Notes: generated by a model not told the origin, from the letters alone. Counted from the first letter of the stretch, positions 37,071 through 48,120 are shown. The stretch is DNA of 64,000 bases from Diphasiastrum complanatum (GCA_029204225.1 CM055106.1:3661147-3725146); one strand, 5' to 3'. Numbers and translations are program-made.

Positions 37071-37346
37071 GATGGTTCCATCAACGAATACAAAGCAAGA
37101 CTTTGTGCCAAAGGTTACTCTCAAATCAAAGGTCTTGACTATGAAGACACTTTTGCACCTGTTGAAAAAATGGTAACTATTCGAATTCTCAATTCTCTTG
37201 CATGTTATCACAATTGGAGGATGTTTCAACTTGATGTTTCTAATGCCTTCCTCAATGGTTACCTTGAGGAGGAGATTTATATGGAGCAACCACCTAGATT
37301 TGTGAAAGTTGGTGAAGAAACAAAAGTTTTTCTTTCGCCCTTTTGA
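37071..37346 (+). pseudogene. copia RT fragment interrupted by the D insertion
   Basis: An open frame without ATG reads DGSINEYKARLCAKGYSQIKG, DYEDTFAPVEKMVTIRI, MFQLDVSNAFLNGYLEEEIYMEQPP and ends at TGA (37344-37346). It starts at the first base after the D LTR. It is the right half of the RT into which D was inserted; the left half is not found upstream. Confidence 0.85.
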
Positions 37347-37881
37347 AAGAAAAGCATGGCTATTTTACATATGTAATCTTGTTGTGGATAGTCACTATCC
37401 AGAAGGCATGAATGTTACTACTTTTACAACATTAATTGCACTCATTTTCAGCTTGTAGGCTGTTGCTATTTTTGTAGAGTGGAATGTGCCCATATATGAG
37501 GCTTCTACTATTGTTTTGGAGATGTTTTTTGTGGTGAACATATGTTGAACTATTAGATATAAATACGCCCATCTATGAGACTCTTTGCCTCTTTTTTAAT
37601 GTGGTTTTGTTGGATAGACAATTGCTAAACAAATACTATATTTAGGTTTTGAAATACAACATACATTTCTCAATGATGATAATATGAAGTTGTCTGAGTG
37701 AAAGTTATGATCAACAACAAATCTTATGTCAAGAAAATGAAAGGGAATGTTTGTTTGGGTCCAAATGGCTTGTTTGCCATGGATTTGCCAAGTTGCTTTG
37801 CATATGTATTGGACTATCATGGTATGACATGAAATCTAAGGGATCAACATGGATCGATCTACCCTGATACCCTATATTAAG
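37347..37881. other. flank of the F insertion, no gene seen
   Basis: No gene is recognised. The last five bases TTAAG (37877-37881) are the target-site duplication of the F element. The phrase AACATGGATCGATCTACCCTGATACC recurs in diverged form at about 42570 (GGCATGGATCTGCCCTGATACC), so this flank and the 40.4-43.5 kb sequence were probably continuous. Confidence 0.6.
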
Positions 37882-38520
37882 TATGAAAGATTTTAGATCC
37901 TTAAGATCCAATCTACTTGAATGATCTTTGGTTAGAAGAGAAATACACTACCAATCTCACCAATGTAGAAAAATCAGCATCTACACACAATTTGAGATGC
38001 AAACACTAATAGAACTTGAATGAAATGATTATGTACTATTGTTGTCCGTAAAAAACCAGCAAACTAATGTATTTCACACATGTGGATCCAAAAATATCAA
38101 ATATAGATCATTCAACACATAGATTTGCAAGCAATCACCAAGATAGTGCACCAATGGATAGTAGAACCCAAGAGGATCATGTATAAGCATGAAATGAAAT
38201 AGAGAAGAGAGACGATCACTCTTTCCACGAGTTACATCCTTTTATAGCAGGTCCAAACCCTATTTGGCCACTTGGCTTTCTCACCAAAATGCTAACCCTA
38301 CTAATTTTGGGTCTAGATTCAATGTACGCAACTTATTCAAATTGAATCTACTCAAACTCGCATTCTATCTTTCCCACACTTTCAAAAAATGTTTATTCAA
38401 ATGAAATTTAGACTTATGAACTTTGAAAGGTCAACCTCTAAGTCTAAAACAAGTTTTGGCCTCAATATGCCAAATATGGAAATATTGCAAAATGTGATGA
38501 AACTAGTTGAATCTTTCACA
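37882..38520 (-). repeat. 3' LTR of copia F, 639 bp
   Basis: The right end is TGTGAAAGATTCAACTAG, after the purine tract GAAGATGGAG. The left end TATGAAAGATTTTAG has TA for the usual TG and lies against the target-site duplication. It matches 12107-12706. Confidence 0.85.
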
Positions 38521-39101
38521 CTCCATCTTCAACTAGTTTTAGCCTAAACTTTGATAATACTCCAAGTGAAGTCCTATGCTTCATAAACAAGTCTTTCCCC
38601 AATGCTTTGGTGAAGATTTCAGCTACACATTCCTTTGAAAACACATGTTGAAGCTCCATCTCCTTTGCAATGACTCGCTCCCTCACAAAATGATATGTTA
38701 TCTCAATATGCTTGCTCCTAGCATGAAAGATAGGATTGGATGTCATTCTTTGGGCTGATTGATTGTCACAAAAGATGATTGGGCTCTCTGAAAAATCCAG
38801 CAAGTGAAGATCCTTGATCATCCTCTTGATCCATACCATCTCCTTTGTGCAATGTGTAAGAGCTTTGTACTCGGCCTCACTAGATGACAATAAGATAGTG
38901 GCTTGTTTCTTTGCCATCCATGATATAGCTCCATCACCTATGAAAATACAATAAGCACTAATGGATTTCCTATCCATTACATCTCCAACATAGTCCGAAT
39001 CTGAAAATCCAAAAAGATTAGGTGATGATCCCTCATACAATATGCCAAAATCTCAAGTTCCAATGATGTACCTCAAAACTCGCTTTCCTAGCTTCCAATG
39101 C
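38516..39101 (-). pseudogene. copia F RNase H, array unit 1
   Basis: An open frame of 174 codons. SDSDYVGDVMDRKSISAY, KKQATILLSSSEAEYKAL, FCDNQSAQRMTSNPIFHARSKHIEI and EIFTKALGKDLFMKHR are the copia RNase H motifs. It lacks the start of the domain and any RT. The frame stops at the purine tract before the LTR. Confidence 0.85.
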
Positions 39102-39466
39102 TAAATGGATAGTAGAACCCAAGAGGATCATGTATAAGCATGAAATGAAATAGAGAAGAGAGAAGATCACTCTTTCCACGAGTTACATCCTTTTATAGCA
39201 GGTCCAAACCCTATTTGGCCACTTGGCTTTCCCACCAAAATGCTAACCCTACTAATTTTGGGTCTAGATTCAATGTACGCAACTTATTCAAATTGAATCT
39301 ACTCAAACTCGCATTCTATCTTTTCCACACTTTCAAAAAGTGTCTATTCAAATGAAATTTAGACTAATGAACTTTGAAAGGTCAACCTCTAAGTCTAAAA
39401 CAAGTTTTGGCCTCAATATGCCAAATATGGAAATATTGCAAAATGTGATGAAACTAGTTGAATCTT

Positions 39467-40054
39467 TCACACTCCCTCTTCAACTAGTTTTAGCCTAAAC
39501 TTTGATAATACTCCAAGTGAAGTCCTATGCTTCATAAACAAGTCTTTCCCCAATGCTTTGGTGAAGATTTCAGCTACACATTTCTTTGAAAACACATGTT
39601 GAAGCTCCATCTCCTTTGCAATGACTCGCTCCCTCACAAAATGATATGTTATCTCAATATGCTTGCTCCTAGCATGAAAGATAGGATTGGATGTCATTCT
39701 TTGGGCTGATTGATTGTCACAAAAGATGATTGGGCTCTCTGAAAAATCTAGCAAGTGAAGATCCTTGATCATCCTCTTGATCCATACCATCTCCTTTGTG
39801 CAATGTGTAAGAGCTTTGTACTCGGCCTCACTAGATGACAATGAAATAGTGGCTTGTTTCTTTGCCATCCATGATATAGCTCCATCACCTATGAAAATAC
39901 AATAAGCACTAATGGATTTCCTATCCATTACATCTCCAGCATAGTCCGAATCTGAAAATCCAAAAAGATTAGGTGATGATCCCTCATACAATATGCCAAA
40001 ATCTCGAGTTCCAATGATGTACCTCAAAACTCGCTTTCCTAGCTTCCAATGCTA
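39467..40054 (-). pseudogene. copia F RNase H, array unit 2
   Basis: An open frame of 186 codons, nearly the same as unit 1 but twelve codons longer at the start (MRYIIGTRDFGIL), because unit 1 has a small change there. The high identity shows that the array is recent relative to the other elements. Confidence 0.85.
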
Positions 40055-40599
40055 AATGGATAGTAGAACCCAAGAGAACCATGTATAAGCATGAAATGAA
40101 ATAGAGAAGAGAGAATATCACTCTCTCCATGAGTTACATCCTTTTATAACAGGTCAAAACCCTATTTGACCACTTGGCTTTCCCACCAAAATGCTAACCC
40201 TACTAATTTTGGGTCTAGATTCAATGTACCCAACTTATTCAAATTGAATCTACTCAAACTCGCATTCTATCTTTTCCACACTTTCAAAAAGTGTTCATTC
40301 AAATGAAATTTAGACTAATTAACTTTGAAAAGTCAACCTCTAAGTCTAAAACAAGTTTTGCCTCAATATGCCAAATATGGAAATATTGCAAAATGTGATG
40401 AAAGTAGTTGAATCTGTCACATTAAGCATGGACTTCAACCATTTCATATGTAACTTTTTAGTATGGTTTTGTGTTTCATGATGTTAACATTGTTAAGAAA
40501 TGCCTAAATATGATTTTCTGCTCTCATACTAATCAATATGTCTTCTACACTAATATGATTATTTAGAGCAAAACATATTGCTACTTTAGTTTATAGTGG

Positions 40600-40790
40600 G
40601 TAAGACTGGACTAAACTTTGAATACCTTATATGTTGTGTTATCGTGAATCTTGTTTTGAACATGGATAACAATTGATGCTCAACTATGACACATGTCTTC
40701 TTTACTAACCTAACTCATGCAGTTTTCTGTTGTGGGATGGTGGCATGTAACAGATGTGCATCTTAGAACTTGCTTCACTTTATCATTACT
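40600..40790. repeat. diverged repeat, first copy
   Basis: It shares with 43060-43230 a phrase of about 170 bp (AAGACTGGACTA..., CATGGATAACAA, then TTGTGTTGTGGGATGGTGGCA in the second copy). Identity looks like 70-75 percent with small gaps. Not a recognised retroelement. Confidence 0.55.
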
Positions 40791-40880
40791 CTGTATTGTA
40801 AGATTTCAAGCAACTATTTTAAACCTGTTATACTATAAAACAAAGGGTTAAAAACATTTGTTGTCAAGGCGGACTAGGTG

Positions 40881-40883
<3 letters not shown>

Positions 40884-40973
<90 letters not shown>
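40884..40973. repeat. (CT)n microsatellite, about 45 units
   Basis: A pure CT run of about 90 bp. Confidence 0.97.
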
Positions 40974-40977
<4 letters not shown>

Positions 40978-41353
40978 ACTCTTCTTTATCAAAAATTACT
41001 ACCCTTGATCATGCTATAAACAAACATTTATGATATGAGGGTCCTAAACTTTTTTGCCAACCCAACCAGTTTTAATACTTTCAAAAAAAAAATTCCCACC
41101 ATTTTTGGTTGAAGGGGAGCTTCCACGATACTTTCTATGGAACCACTATATGTAGCCTGTTCTCGAAGGAGTTTCTTCTACTTTACGGTGAGAAGAAGTT
41201 TGGAAGTGATGGCACTCTCCCTGGCTTGAGGTTATCTGCTTTAAACCCTACGCTATGTGGTTTTGCTCATATCATGTATTTGCATTCATCTCTTGTATAC
41301 TTATGAATGTTATCAGATGTGGTTGATAATAAATAGGAAGGTATGAATTTGTT

Positions 41354-41580
41354 GTCCAGCGATGGATCAGTGAGGGTTCATATTACCATTTTTGGCATGA
41401 TTTTTACTCCATATTCTATTCGTTGTCCAATGATGGACCAACGATGAAGCTCACTCAATAATGGACGGTCTTGCTGAGGATGGATAGGTTGTTGTCCAGC
41501 AATGGACCTGCAACGATCTATCCTAAGCAAGATAGTCAAAATATTGATACTTATGGGTAGCTGTCCAGCCAGTGATGGAC
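41354..41580. repeat. four GTCCA-N-TGGAC palindromes at ~70-bp spacing
   Basis: GTCCAGCGATGGAT (41354), GTCCAATGATGGAC (41425), GTCCAGCAATGGAC (41494) and GTCCAGCCAGTGATGGAC (41563). The spacings are 71, 69 and 69 bp. The sequence between them does not align well by eye. A weaker relative (GACCAGCGATGAAG) follows at 41667. Confidence 0.7.
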
Positions 41581-41599
41581 CAAGATTTCCTTCCGCATA

Positions 41600-43059
41600 C
41601 TTCAAAAAGCATGTTTATGATAGTTATACATCGTGTGTGATAGATTGAGGCAAGTGCTTCATTATGACCAGCGATGAAGCATTTCCTGTCTCATAAATGG
41701 TTATATGGATTCAAACTCCATATCATAGATATGAATGGATGATAATGTGGTTTGTTAACTACAGTTTACAGTATATTTTACTATCTTTCAAAGGACAGCA
41801 TGAATATGTGGTTGTTCCATAAGTAACTAAGGGTTACATACATACTCTAGAAATGAAGCTACTATAGTATGAAACTATTATCAAAAGATAAAACTCAGAT
41901 GCTGGAACATGCTGATTATGATTAGTATACCGCATGCTGTAACCAGTTTTTCATACTTGTGATTGATTGCTTCTTCACAGGGAAGACTACTATGTGTAAG
42001 CACTAACAAATTAAACTTGCACTCTCTGTAGCATCAAATATTACTACTATCTTTATTTTCAATTAGGTTCAGTTTCAAAACATAAAGCGATAAGCGTTTG
42101 CACAGGTATGCACATGAAACCATTCACTTCAGATTTGTATAGGCTATGAATGATAGGCTCTCCTTAAAGTACCTACTATCACTTTCACAATGGCTGACAA
42201 TAACGGTATGAACGTTTTAAGACTAAGGAAGGCAAGATCACTCGAGGGGACTAAATATGGCATCCTCACAAGAGACCACTACTACAATCATCCAGGTAAG
42301 GGTTTTTTGAACAATTTTTAGATTTTGCAAGCATCACCTATGCTCGAAAGGTAAGGTGTCTCTTCACGAATATATTCCATTCTAGGTGACTAATAAAGAT
42401 CCTAAAACACAGAATCTAGTTGGTTTCTATTCAGTTCAACTATATCACTTCATAGATAATATAATTTTTCTACGTTAAATGACACCCACGTTGTCCCAAA
42501 GCAAGGTTTCTTCTCAAATTATCTTGGACAACATGGATTTGCATAAGATAAACGATTTTTACAGAAGGATTAGAATGGCATGGATCTGCCCTGATACCTT
42601 ATAAAAACCATGAGAACCTCATCAATAAAATGAAGCCTATCCGATACAAGGGTTCAAGAAAAACCACTGGATGGATATGGAGTTACGATAAATGTAAATT
42701 TACTCATAGCTACACTATTTAACCATGGCGTATGCTAATTTAATACCCCTTCGGTTATTATATCAAGCTATGGTGAGATACAACTGGAAAGCATGGATAT
42801 GCTCAGGAGTATGGACAGTAATGCTTGATGTTTCTTAAGTCACACGGGTTAGAATAGCATGGATTTGCTTTGACACCGGCACACGTGTTCACACCATGTC
42901 TTTTGGCAATAATCAATATATACGGTGAAAACTTTTCATACTTGTGCTATAAACAAATTAAACTGATATAGACCAATGCCCAAAAACTGATCAGCATGGC
43001 ACTCGCCTTATTACGGTAACGGAGGGGCTTGGCCTATCGTCATAAAATCATCTTTGTGT
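41600..43059. other. no recognisable gene
   Basis: No long open frame. Phrases of the type GCATGGAT(C/T)TGC...TGA(T/C)ACC recur at about 42570 and 42860, and GCATGGATATGCTCAGG near 42792, hinting at an old, degraded repeat. Confidence 0.4.
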
Positions 43060-43230
43060 TTGGGAAGACTGGACTATGTTTTAAAATGTTTTTTATGCTG
43101 ATAAGTAGTATAACCTCTTTTGGACATGGATAACAACTAATGCTCAGCTATGATACCTGTCTTCCGCACTATACTAACTCGTGTGGTTTTGTGTTGTGGG
43201 ATGGTGGCAGGTATCAGCTGGACATTTTGA
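43060..43230. repeat. diverged repeat, second copy
   Basis: Partner of 40600-40790. It ends GGGATGGTGGCAG and lies just upstream of the unrecognised ORF island. Confidence 0.55.
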
Positions 43231-43572
43231 GAGTGGTTATGCTATATGGTGCTTTACTTTTCAGCTTTATTGTACCTTGTTGGTTTATGAATAAAGGCTT
43301 CAAAGGGTTTGGTCTTGCTTTGTCAAGAGGAACTATGTGAAATTGTGTATCTCTCTCTCTTTGCACCCTTGAGGTGTAACTCCTACTATTCCTTGGTTGG
43401 GATAGTACTAAACCCTTACCTTTTATCCAATTCATAAGCTAACAAAGGTCTGTTTTCATGTTTTAGTCCACATGATGGTTTTAGGATATTGCTCTTTTGG
43501 GTTATGGGGAGCCCCTACCTCCACCTAACCATTTTATTTAGACGCTTATTTGTTGTATGAAAAAAGGTCGTA

Positions 43573-44163
43573 ATGATGTATTATTTTATCATTGACACTG
43601 ATAGGGCTACTTGTTCTTCTGCTGGACTTGAAAATAAGGTTTTGTGTTTGAATGATCTGTTGGGGACTTTCGACTGGGTTAAGATCTATCTGGAGTTTGT
43701 TAAAAAGAAGGATATGTTGAGTATGGTAGAAGATCTGTATGGTCGGCTCAATGAATTTGTCGAAAGATTTGAACAAGATGAAAGATTTTTTAATCTAGAC
43801 ATTAGGAAAGTCTTTGCATGCCTTGAGAATGAGAATGGTAATTCTTTTGTTGATGTGCCACATACATCCTCTGATGCACCACTTTCACCACACCCTTTGG
43901 TCTTTTTAGACGAGCTTGATGAGGATAGTGCTTCCCAACTTGAATTGTTTTCTCAAGATATCTATAATATTCGTGACCAATCTTCGTATGACTTCTGCCA
44001 ATCCAAAAACTGTCAAATCTATTTTGTACCCAGCAGAACTATTGAGTTCAAATATGCCTTTACTGCCTATAAGCTTTGGAGCCTTTCTATTGTCAATTTT
44101 CTTGCCCCTGTGCCTATCGACCTTTGGATCTTGATGTCATATCTTATTGAAAAAGAGATTTAG
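43573..44163 (+). CDS. unrecognised protein or exon, 196 codons
   Basis: An open frame from ATG to TAG with no recognised domain. The N-terminal half is rich in charged residues (FVKKKDMLSMVEDLYGRL, then FEQDERFFNLDIRKVF). The middle is acidic and Pro/Ser-rich (TSSDAPLSPHPLVFLDELDE). The C-terminal part is hydrophobic (IVNFLAPVPIDLWILMSYL). A 590-bp stop-free frame is unlikely by chance in DNA this AT-rich, so it is probably real or recently real coding sequence. It could be one exon of a longer gene. It lies 300 bp upstream of another unrecognised frame on the same strand. Confidence 0.4.
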   Translation: MMYYFIIDTDRATCSSAGLENKVLCLNDLLGTFDWVKIYLEFVKKKDMLSMVEDLYGRLNEFVERFEQDERFFNLDIRKVFACLENENGNSFVDVPHTSSDAPLSPHPLVFLDELDEDSASQLELFSQDIYNIRDQSSYDFCQSKNCQIYFVPSRTIEFKYAFTAYKLWSLSIVNFLAPVPIDLWILMSYLIEKEI

Positions 44164-44460
44164 CAAGAGATCTGAAGACATTAACATAAATGTTCAATGT
44201 ATCCCATGGCACTAACGCTAAAGACCCTTGTTTGTAGTGCATGAAGACAACAAAAGACATGACAAGGAGTACAGGAATATCAAGAGATCGAGAAGATTCT
44301 AATTGGAAACTTGTACTACTGATTTCTCTTCAAAATGTTCAAATCTGTACATTGCATGCGGAGGTGCATATTATAGAAAAAATAATATATCTTCACATCT
44401 TGTTTGCATAGAATTCCAAGCAAGAGGCCTCTGTGAAGGAAGCTATTTCTAGATTAGAGG

Positions 44461-45238
44461 ATGTGTTGTCCAAAATGCTTACATCAAGGCCACATTAAAA
44501 TAAAAAAAAATGACAAGCTATCAGGTAAAACAGGAAATATTCCATGCAACCCGAGCATTGGAGGATCCAAAGCTCGAAGATTTTTATCATATTATTCTGG
44601 CAAACAGTCCAAGATTCAATACTCGGTTTGGAAAGAAATTATTGCAACAACTCAAGATTTCAAAGAAGAAAGTTCTACTCGTATACTCAAAGTAGAAGTT
44701 TGGAAAAAACTAGACAACATGGTAAAATACTTGAGAAAAGAGAAATTTCCAAATACTAATGTACAAATGATACAGAAAACAACTAGTGAATTTGTGGATG
44801 CAGTTCAAAGTGCATGGGGTGTTGATCATATAACACATTATATGGTAAGATTTTGATGTTACACTACTATAGACAAATACGTGCAATTAAATTAGATACT
44901 TTTGGTACTAATTTAGATTATGTTTTTATGACATGCAGGATGTATTACAACATCATTCGACATTCTTTGCAAGAAATAGTAGAAGTCTTAGCATATGGTC
45001 ATCGCAAAAAATGGAAAAATCTCATTGGCAAGCAAGAGTGGCATTTCATAAAACTACACAACATGGCGGGACCAGCACAAAAAACAACTATATACTGCAA
45101 CTTTTCCAATGGTTTTACAGAAGACTCCAAATTCGTCATAATACAAAATCGACAGATTATAAAAAATTTCAAAAAGCATGCAAATTTATACAAGCCAATA
45201 GACAACAGACACACAATAAAATTTTGTATATTAAATGA
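44461..45238 (+). CDS. unrecognised two-exon ORF
   Basis: Exon 1, 44461-44844, joins in phase to exon 2, 44939-45238, through a 94-bp AT-rich intron with consensus ends (ATG|GTAAGA and TGACATGCAG|GA). The result would be a 227-residue protein. Exon 1 ends with a Lys/Val-rich helical part (VWKKLDNMVKYL, then AVQSAWGVDHITHYM). Exon 2 reads DVLQHHSTFFARNSR, MEKSHWQARVAFHKT and TQHGG, a His/Trp-rich pattern that looks like a conserved catalytic or binding segment, then a basic tail. Without the splice the two frames are simply out of register. I do not recognise the family; a DNA-transposon protein is one possibility, but I cannot show it. The first ~40 residues of exon 1 may belong to another frame. 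Confidence 0.4.
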
Positions 45239-45266
45239 AAATATACAAAGTACAATTCAGCAGTAT

Positions 45267-45675
45267 CTACTCTACTTCCGATACTTTCTCTAATGAAAGT
45301 TGTAACTTAGAATCATGCAACAATTTCTTTCTTTTGTATGGATTCAACAGCTCATACTTTTCATACTGACTCTGATCAACGTAAGTAGCATACAATGCAA
45401 AATGAGATGATCTGAATATGGAATTCACTGGTCCATATCCTAAAATTTTAAATGGAATGGTTTTCTTTACAAAAATTATTTTATGCACCTTATTAAAATT
45501 ATGTCCTCCAAGAAAATGAGATAGTGCCTTGATTGCTATAATCATAGTCTTACCATGTTGATGAAACTTTGAATGGGCAACACTTATCTCACTATTCTTA
45601 AAGAACTTTAGATAGTGCCCCAGTGCATGATCTCTTGAAAATTCTCCAGCAGAAAAAATCTTTGCCCTCCTCGAC
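45267..45675 (-). CDS. unrecognised ORF, convergent with the previous one
   Basis: Minus strand. It is open from about 45675 (reading SRRAKIFSAGEFSRDHALGH) through an ATG at 45545 (IKALSHFLGGHNFNKVHKII, then FKILGYGPVNSIF and QYEKYELLNPYKRKKLL) to a stop at 45267. With the upstream part it is about 136 codons. His- and Lys-rich, no recognised domain. It ends 28 bp from the end of the + strand ORF, a tail-to-tail arrangement. Confidence 0.35.
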
Positions 45676-45910
45676 GAATTGTGAAATCATCAAAAAAAAT
45701 TGTTTCTTGAAATGAAAAAAAACAACGTAAGCTCTAGTATAGACTCTAACATAACAAATCTACTAGTACATAATAAGATACAAAAACTTATGCATTCGGC
45801 TTTGTCTTCCCTGATTACTGTCTCTCCATCAATATTATGTCTACCTTTCGATGTCAATGTTGTTGGTGAATAGACAGTTGGTTGTGGAAAACCAAGTTGA
45901 CTTTGGATTA
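45676..45910. other. no gene recognised
   Basis: A short AT-rich gap between the ORF island and the E LTR. Confidence 0.4.
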
Positions 45911-46531
45911 TGAGAAATCCTAAATTCACACGTGTGGGACGTCCTACACATGTAATTTTGATCTCCTAAGCTCAATAACACCATAAAGATCAGACTAGTA
46001 TTGGTTGTCAATAGGAAAGTTGATCATACAAGCAATATTATTGTGTTACAAGCAACTTCTGTTAACAAAACATAAGACTAAGCATCATAAATGCCTCTAC
46101 TCGGCTAGAGAGAGAAAATAAGAAGTACAAAACTCGTGGAGAGAGAGAGAGCACAAAGAGCTTGTCTCCAAATTTGCATTACACACAAATTTTATCATTT
46201 TCTCAATGAGAGTACATCACATATATATAGATCCATGGACTCTTCTCCTACTTTGAGTTGAATTGGAGTTGTGAATCCACCTCTCAAGCTATCTAGACTT
46301 ATTCAAGCCACCTCACTATGTCTAATTGTGCCATCTAGTCTTTTCATGCATTAAATGTGGCATGTAAAGTACAAATGGCAATTCCTATGGTAGCTTGAGT
46401 TTCTACTTCTACCTACTTTGAATATTCTATTCTAAGATGGGTCTTTACTAAGCCAAAAGAGCTCAATTCATCTTTGGCATTTTTAGGACCCATACTCACA
46501 ACATTAGATAGATTTTTCCAATATTTTGACA
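45911..46531 (-). repeat. 3' LTR of copia E, about 620 bp
   Basis: The right end TGTCAAAATATTGG follows the purine tract AGGAGGAG directly. The left end is placed at TGAGAAATCC by alignment with the 50636 LTR (both continue with CACACGTGTGG) and may be off by a few bases. Confidence 0.75.
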
Positions 46532-46537
46532 CTCCTC

Positions 46538-47536
46538 CTAAAAATGTATCTTATGTGGATCAAGCATTGATCTTGAGATAAGACCAAGATTAGACCTATG
46601 CTTTGAGAAGACACTTTTGCAAAGTGGCTTTGTGAGAAGATCAGCAATACACGAAGATGTGTCGATATGTTCTAAGTTGATTTCACCTCCAATGAGCTTT
46701 TCCCTTACAAAATGGTGTGCCACTTCTATATGCTTGTTTTTTGCATGAAAAATAGGATTTTTTGCAAGAGCTTGTGCCGATATGTTGTCACATTTGATCA
46801 AGGGAAGATCATCATCTTTGATGCACTTTAGCTCCATGATTAACCTCTTGATCCAAAGTAGCTCTTTAGTTGTTGTAGTGAGTGCTTTGTACTCAGCCTC
46901 ACAAGATGATAGAGATATGGTATCTTGCTTCTTTGAAAGCCAAGACACAAGATTGCCTCCAAGAAATATAGTATATGCATTAATGGACTTCCGATCCATT
47001 TTATCACTTGCAAAATCGGAATCTGAATAGCCAACAATGGTTAGATCTTCATTCTTGTACAATAAACCATAATCTTGAGTAGAAGATACATATCTTAGAA
47101 CTCTCTTGGCCATCTTCCAATGTTGGATCTTGGGATCTTGCATAAATTGCATCAATTTGTGCACACAATAGCTCAAATCGGGTCTAGTGATAGTAAGCCA
47201 AATTAAAGAGCCTATAAAACTCCTATAAAGTGTGATGTCCTCGAAGGATCTTTCATCAACTTTAATAGGATCTTTTACATGTTGCTCCATGGGAGTATCT
47301 ATGTCTTTACAATTTTGCATATTGAATTTTCTCAACATAGAAAAGACATATCTAGATTGACAAATAAAAGCATACTCTTCATGAAAATCAATCTCAAGGC
47401 CCAAAATGTAATGGATCTCTCCTAGATCTTGCATTTTAAATTCTTTTCCTAATGCATCTTTGGTTTCTTGAACTAGCACAAAACAACTTCCACTAAGAAT
47501 AATGTCATCTACATAGATTAAAAGAATGACAATAAT
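46538..47536 (-). pseudogene. copia E RT end and RNase H, intact frame but truncated
   Basis: About 333 codons without a break, the longest undamaged copia stretch after G: LLIYVDDIILSG, EFKMQDLGEIHYILGLEI, CKDIDTPMEQHV, SFIGSLIWLTITRPDLSYCV, GYSDSDFASDKMDRKSI, KKQDTISLSSCEAEYKAL, KCDNISAQALAKNPIFHAKNKHIEV and IADLLTKPL. The open frame continues to 47704, but the first 55 codons are foreign: the copia homology starts just before YVDD at about 47536, where it joins the GC-rich segment. Gag to mid-RT is missing. Confidence 0.9.
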
Positions 47537-48120
47537 ATATGCAAAGTGTGCATCAGAAAAAAGATTTGTAAAAAAAAGAACTTGTAGAGAGACGTTGAAG
47601 GATGAGCGACATACTTGCAATGGGAATGAGGTGCGAGCGTAGGATGAGTGATGAGCAAAACAATGGGTAGCGAATCTATGGACAACGCAATCCAACAGGC
47701 GCAATTTAGGAGAACAACAGGATGACTAGCAAATTTGTGGCCACAACGCAGGATGAACTCTTGGGCAATGAAGACCAGCATATGCAATCCAGCAATCAGT
47801 TCCAGTAGACAGAAGCGTAGGCCAGAAGCACGTCGAGCGCGATGTCAAAGGAGGAAGAGGCTGGGCACAAAACAATCCTGAAGGCGCGATCCGGGACCGA
47901 GTTCGAGCAGGCAGGAGCGTGATCCAGAAGCTCCCTGAATGTGTTGGAGGAGGAGGAAGACGCTGGGAACAAAACAAGCCTGAAGGCGCGATCCGGGACC
48001 GAGTTCGAGCAAGCAGGAGCGTGATCCAGAAGCTCCCTGAACGCGTTGGAGAAGGAGGAGGTGTGCGACGATCCAGAAGCTCCTTGAACGGGCTGTGGAA
48101 GGAATAGGTGGGTGGCGGAA
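47537..48120. repeat. GC-rich segment with 102-bp minisatellite
   Basis: Two units, 47880-47981 and 47982-48083, are almost identical (GAAGGCGCGATCCGGGACCG... to ...AACAAAACAAGCCT). An older, diverged unit precedes them and a partial one follows (GATCCAGAAGCTCC). The unit is 34 codons, so a + frame stays open through the array (ATG at 47919), but the repeats explain it. It is much more GC-rich than its surroundings. Confidence 0.8.

Larger units (their letters stand above)
37882..40431 (-). mobile_element. copia F element with internal 951-bp tandem array
   Basis: Minus strand, 2,550 bp, bounded by the 5-bp target-site duplication TTAAG (37877-37881 and 40432-40436) and inverted ends TATGAAAGATT / TGTGACAGATT. 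From right to left: partial LTR (40431-40057), RNase H (40056-39471), partial LTR (39470-39106), RNase H (39105-38521), complete 3' LTR (38520-37882). All sequence from the inner half of the 5' LTR to the start of RNase H is deleted. The unit [LTR part + RNase H] is repeated with a period of exactly 951 bp (anchors at 38155, 39106, 40057). Confidence 0.88.

Noticed and set aside
41109-41306. 65-codon open frame before the palindrome array
   Set aside because: Short, no motif, and of the length expected by chance.
44520-44570. CNPSIGG in the 44.5-kb frame, resembling the MnmG (GidA) motif
   Set aside because: Only seven residues match and nothing of the FAD-binding context surrounds them; probably chance.
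47880-48083. 34-codon repeats as a helical repeat protein (PPR or TPR-like)
   Set aside because: The units are nearly identical at DNA level, Gly/Arg-rich, and lack the helix pattern; a minisatellite explains them.
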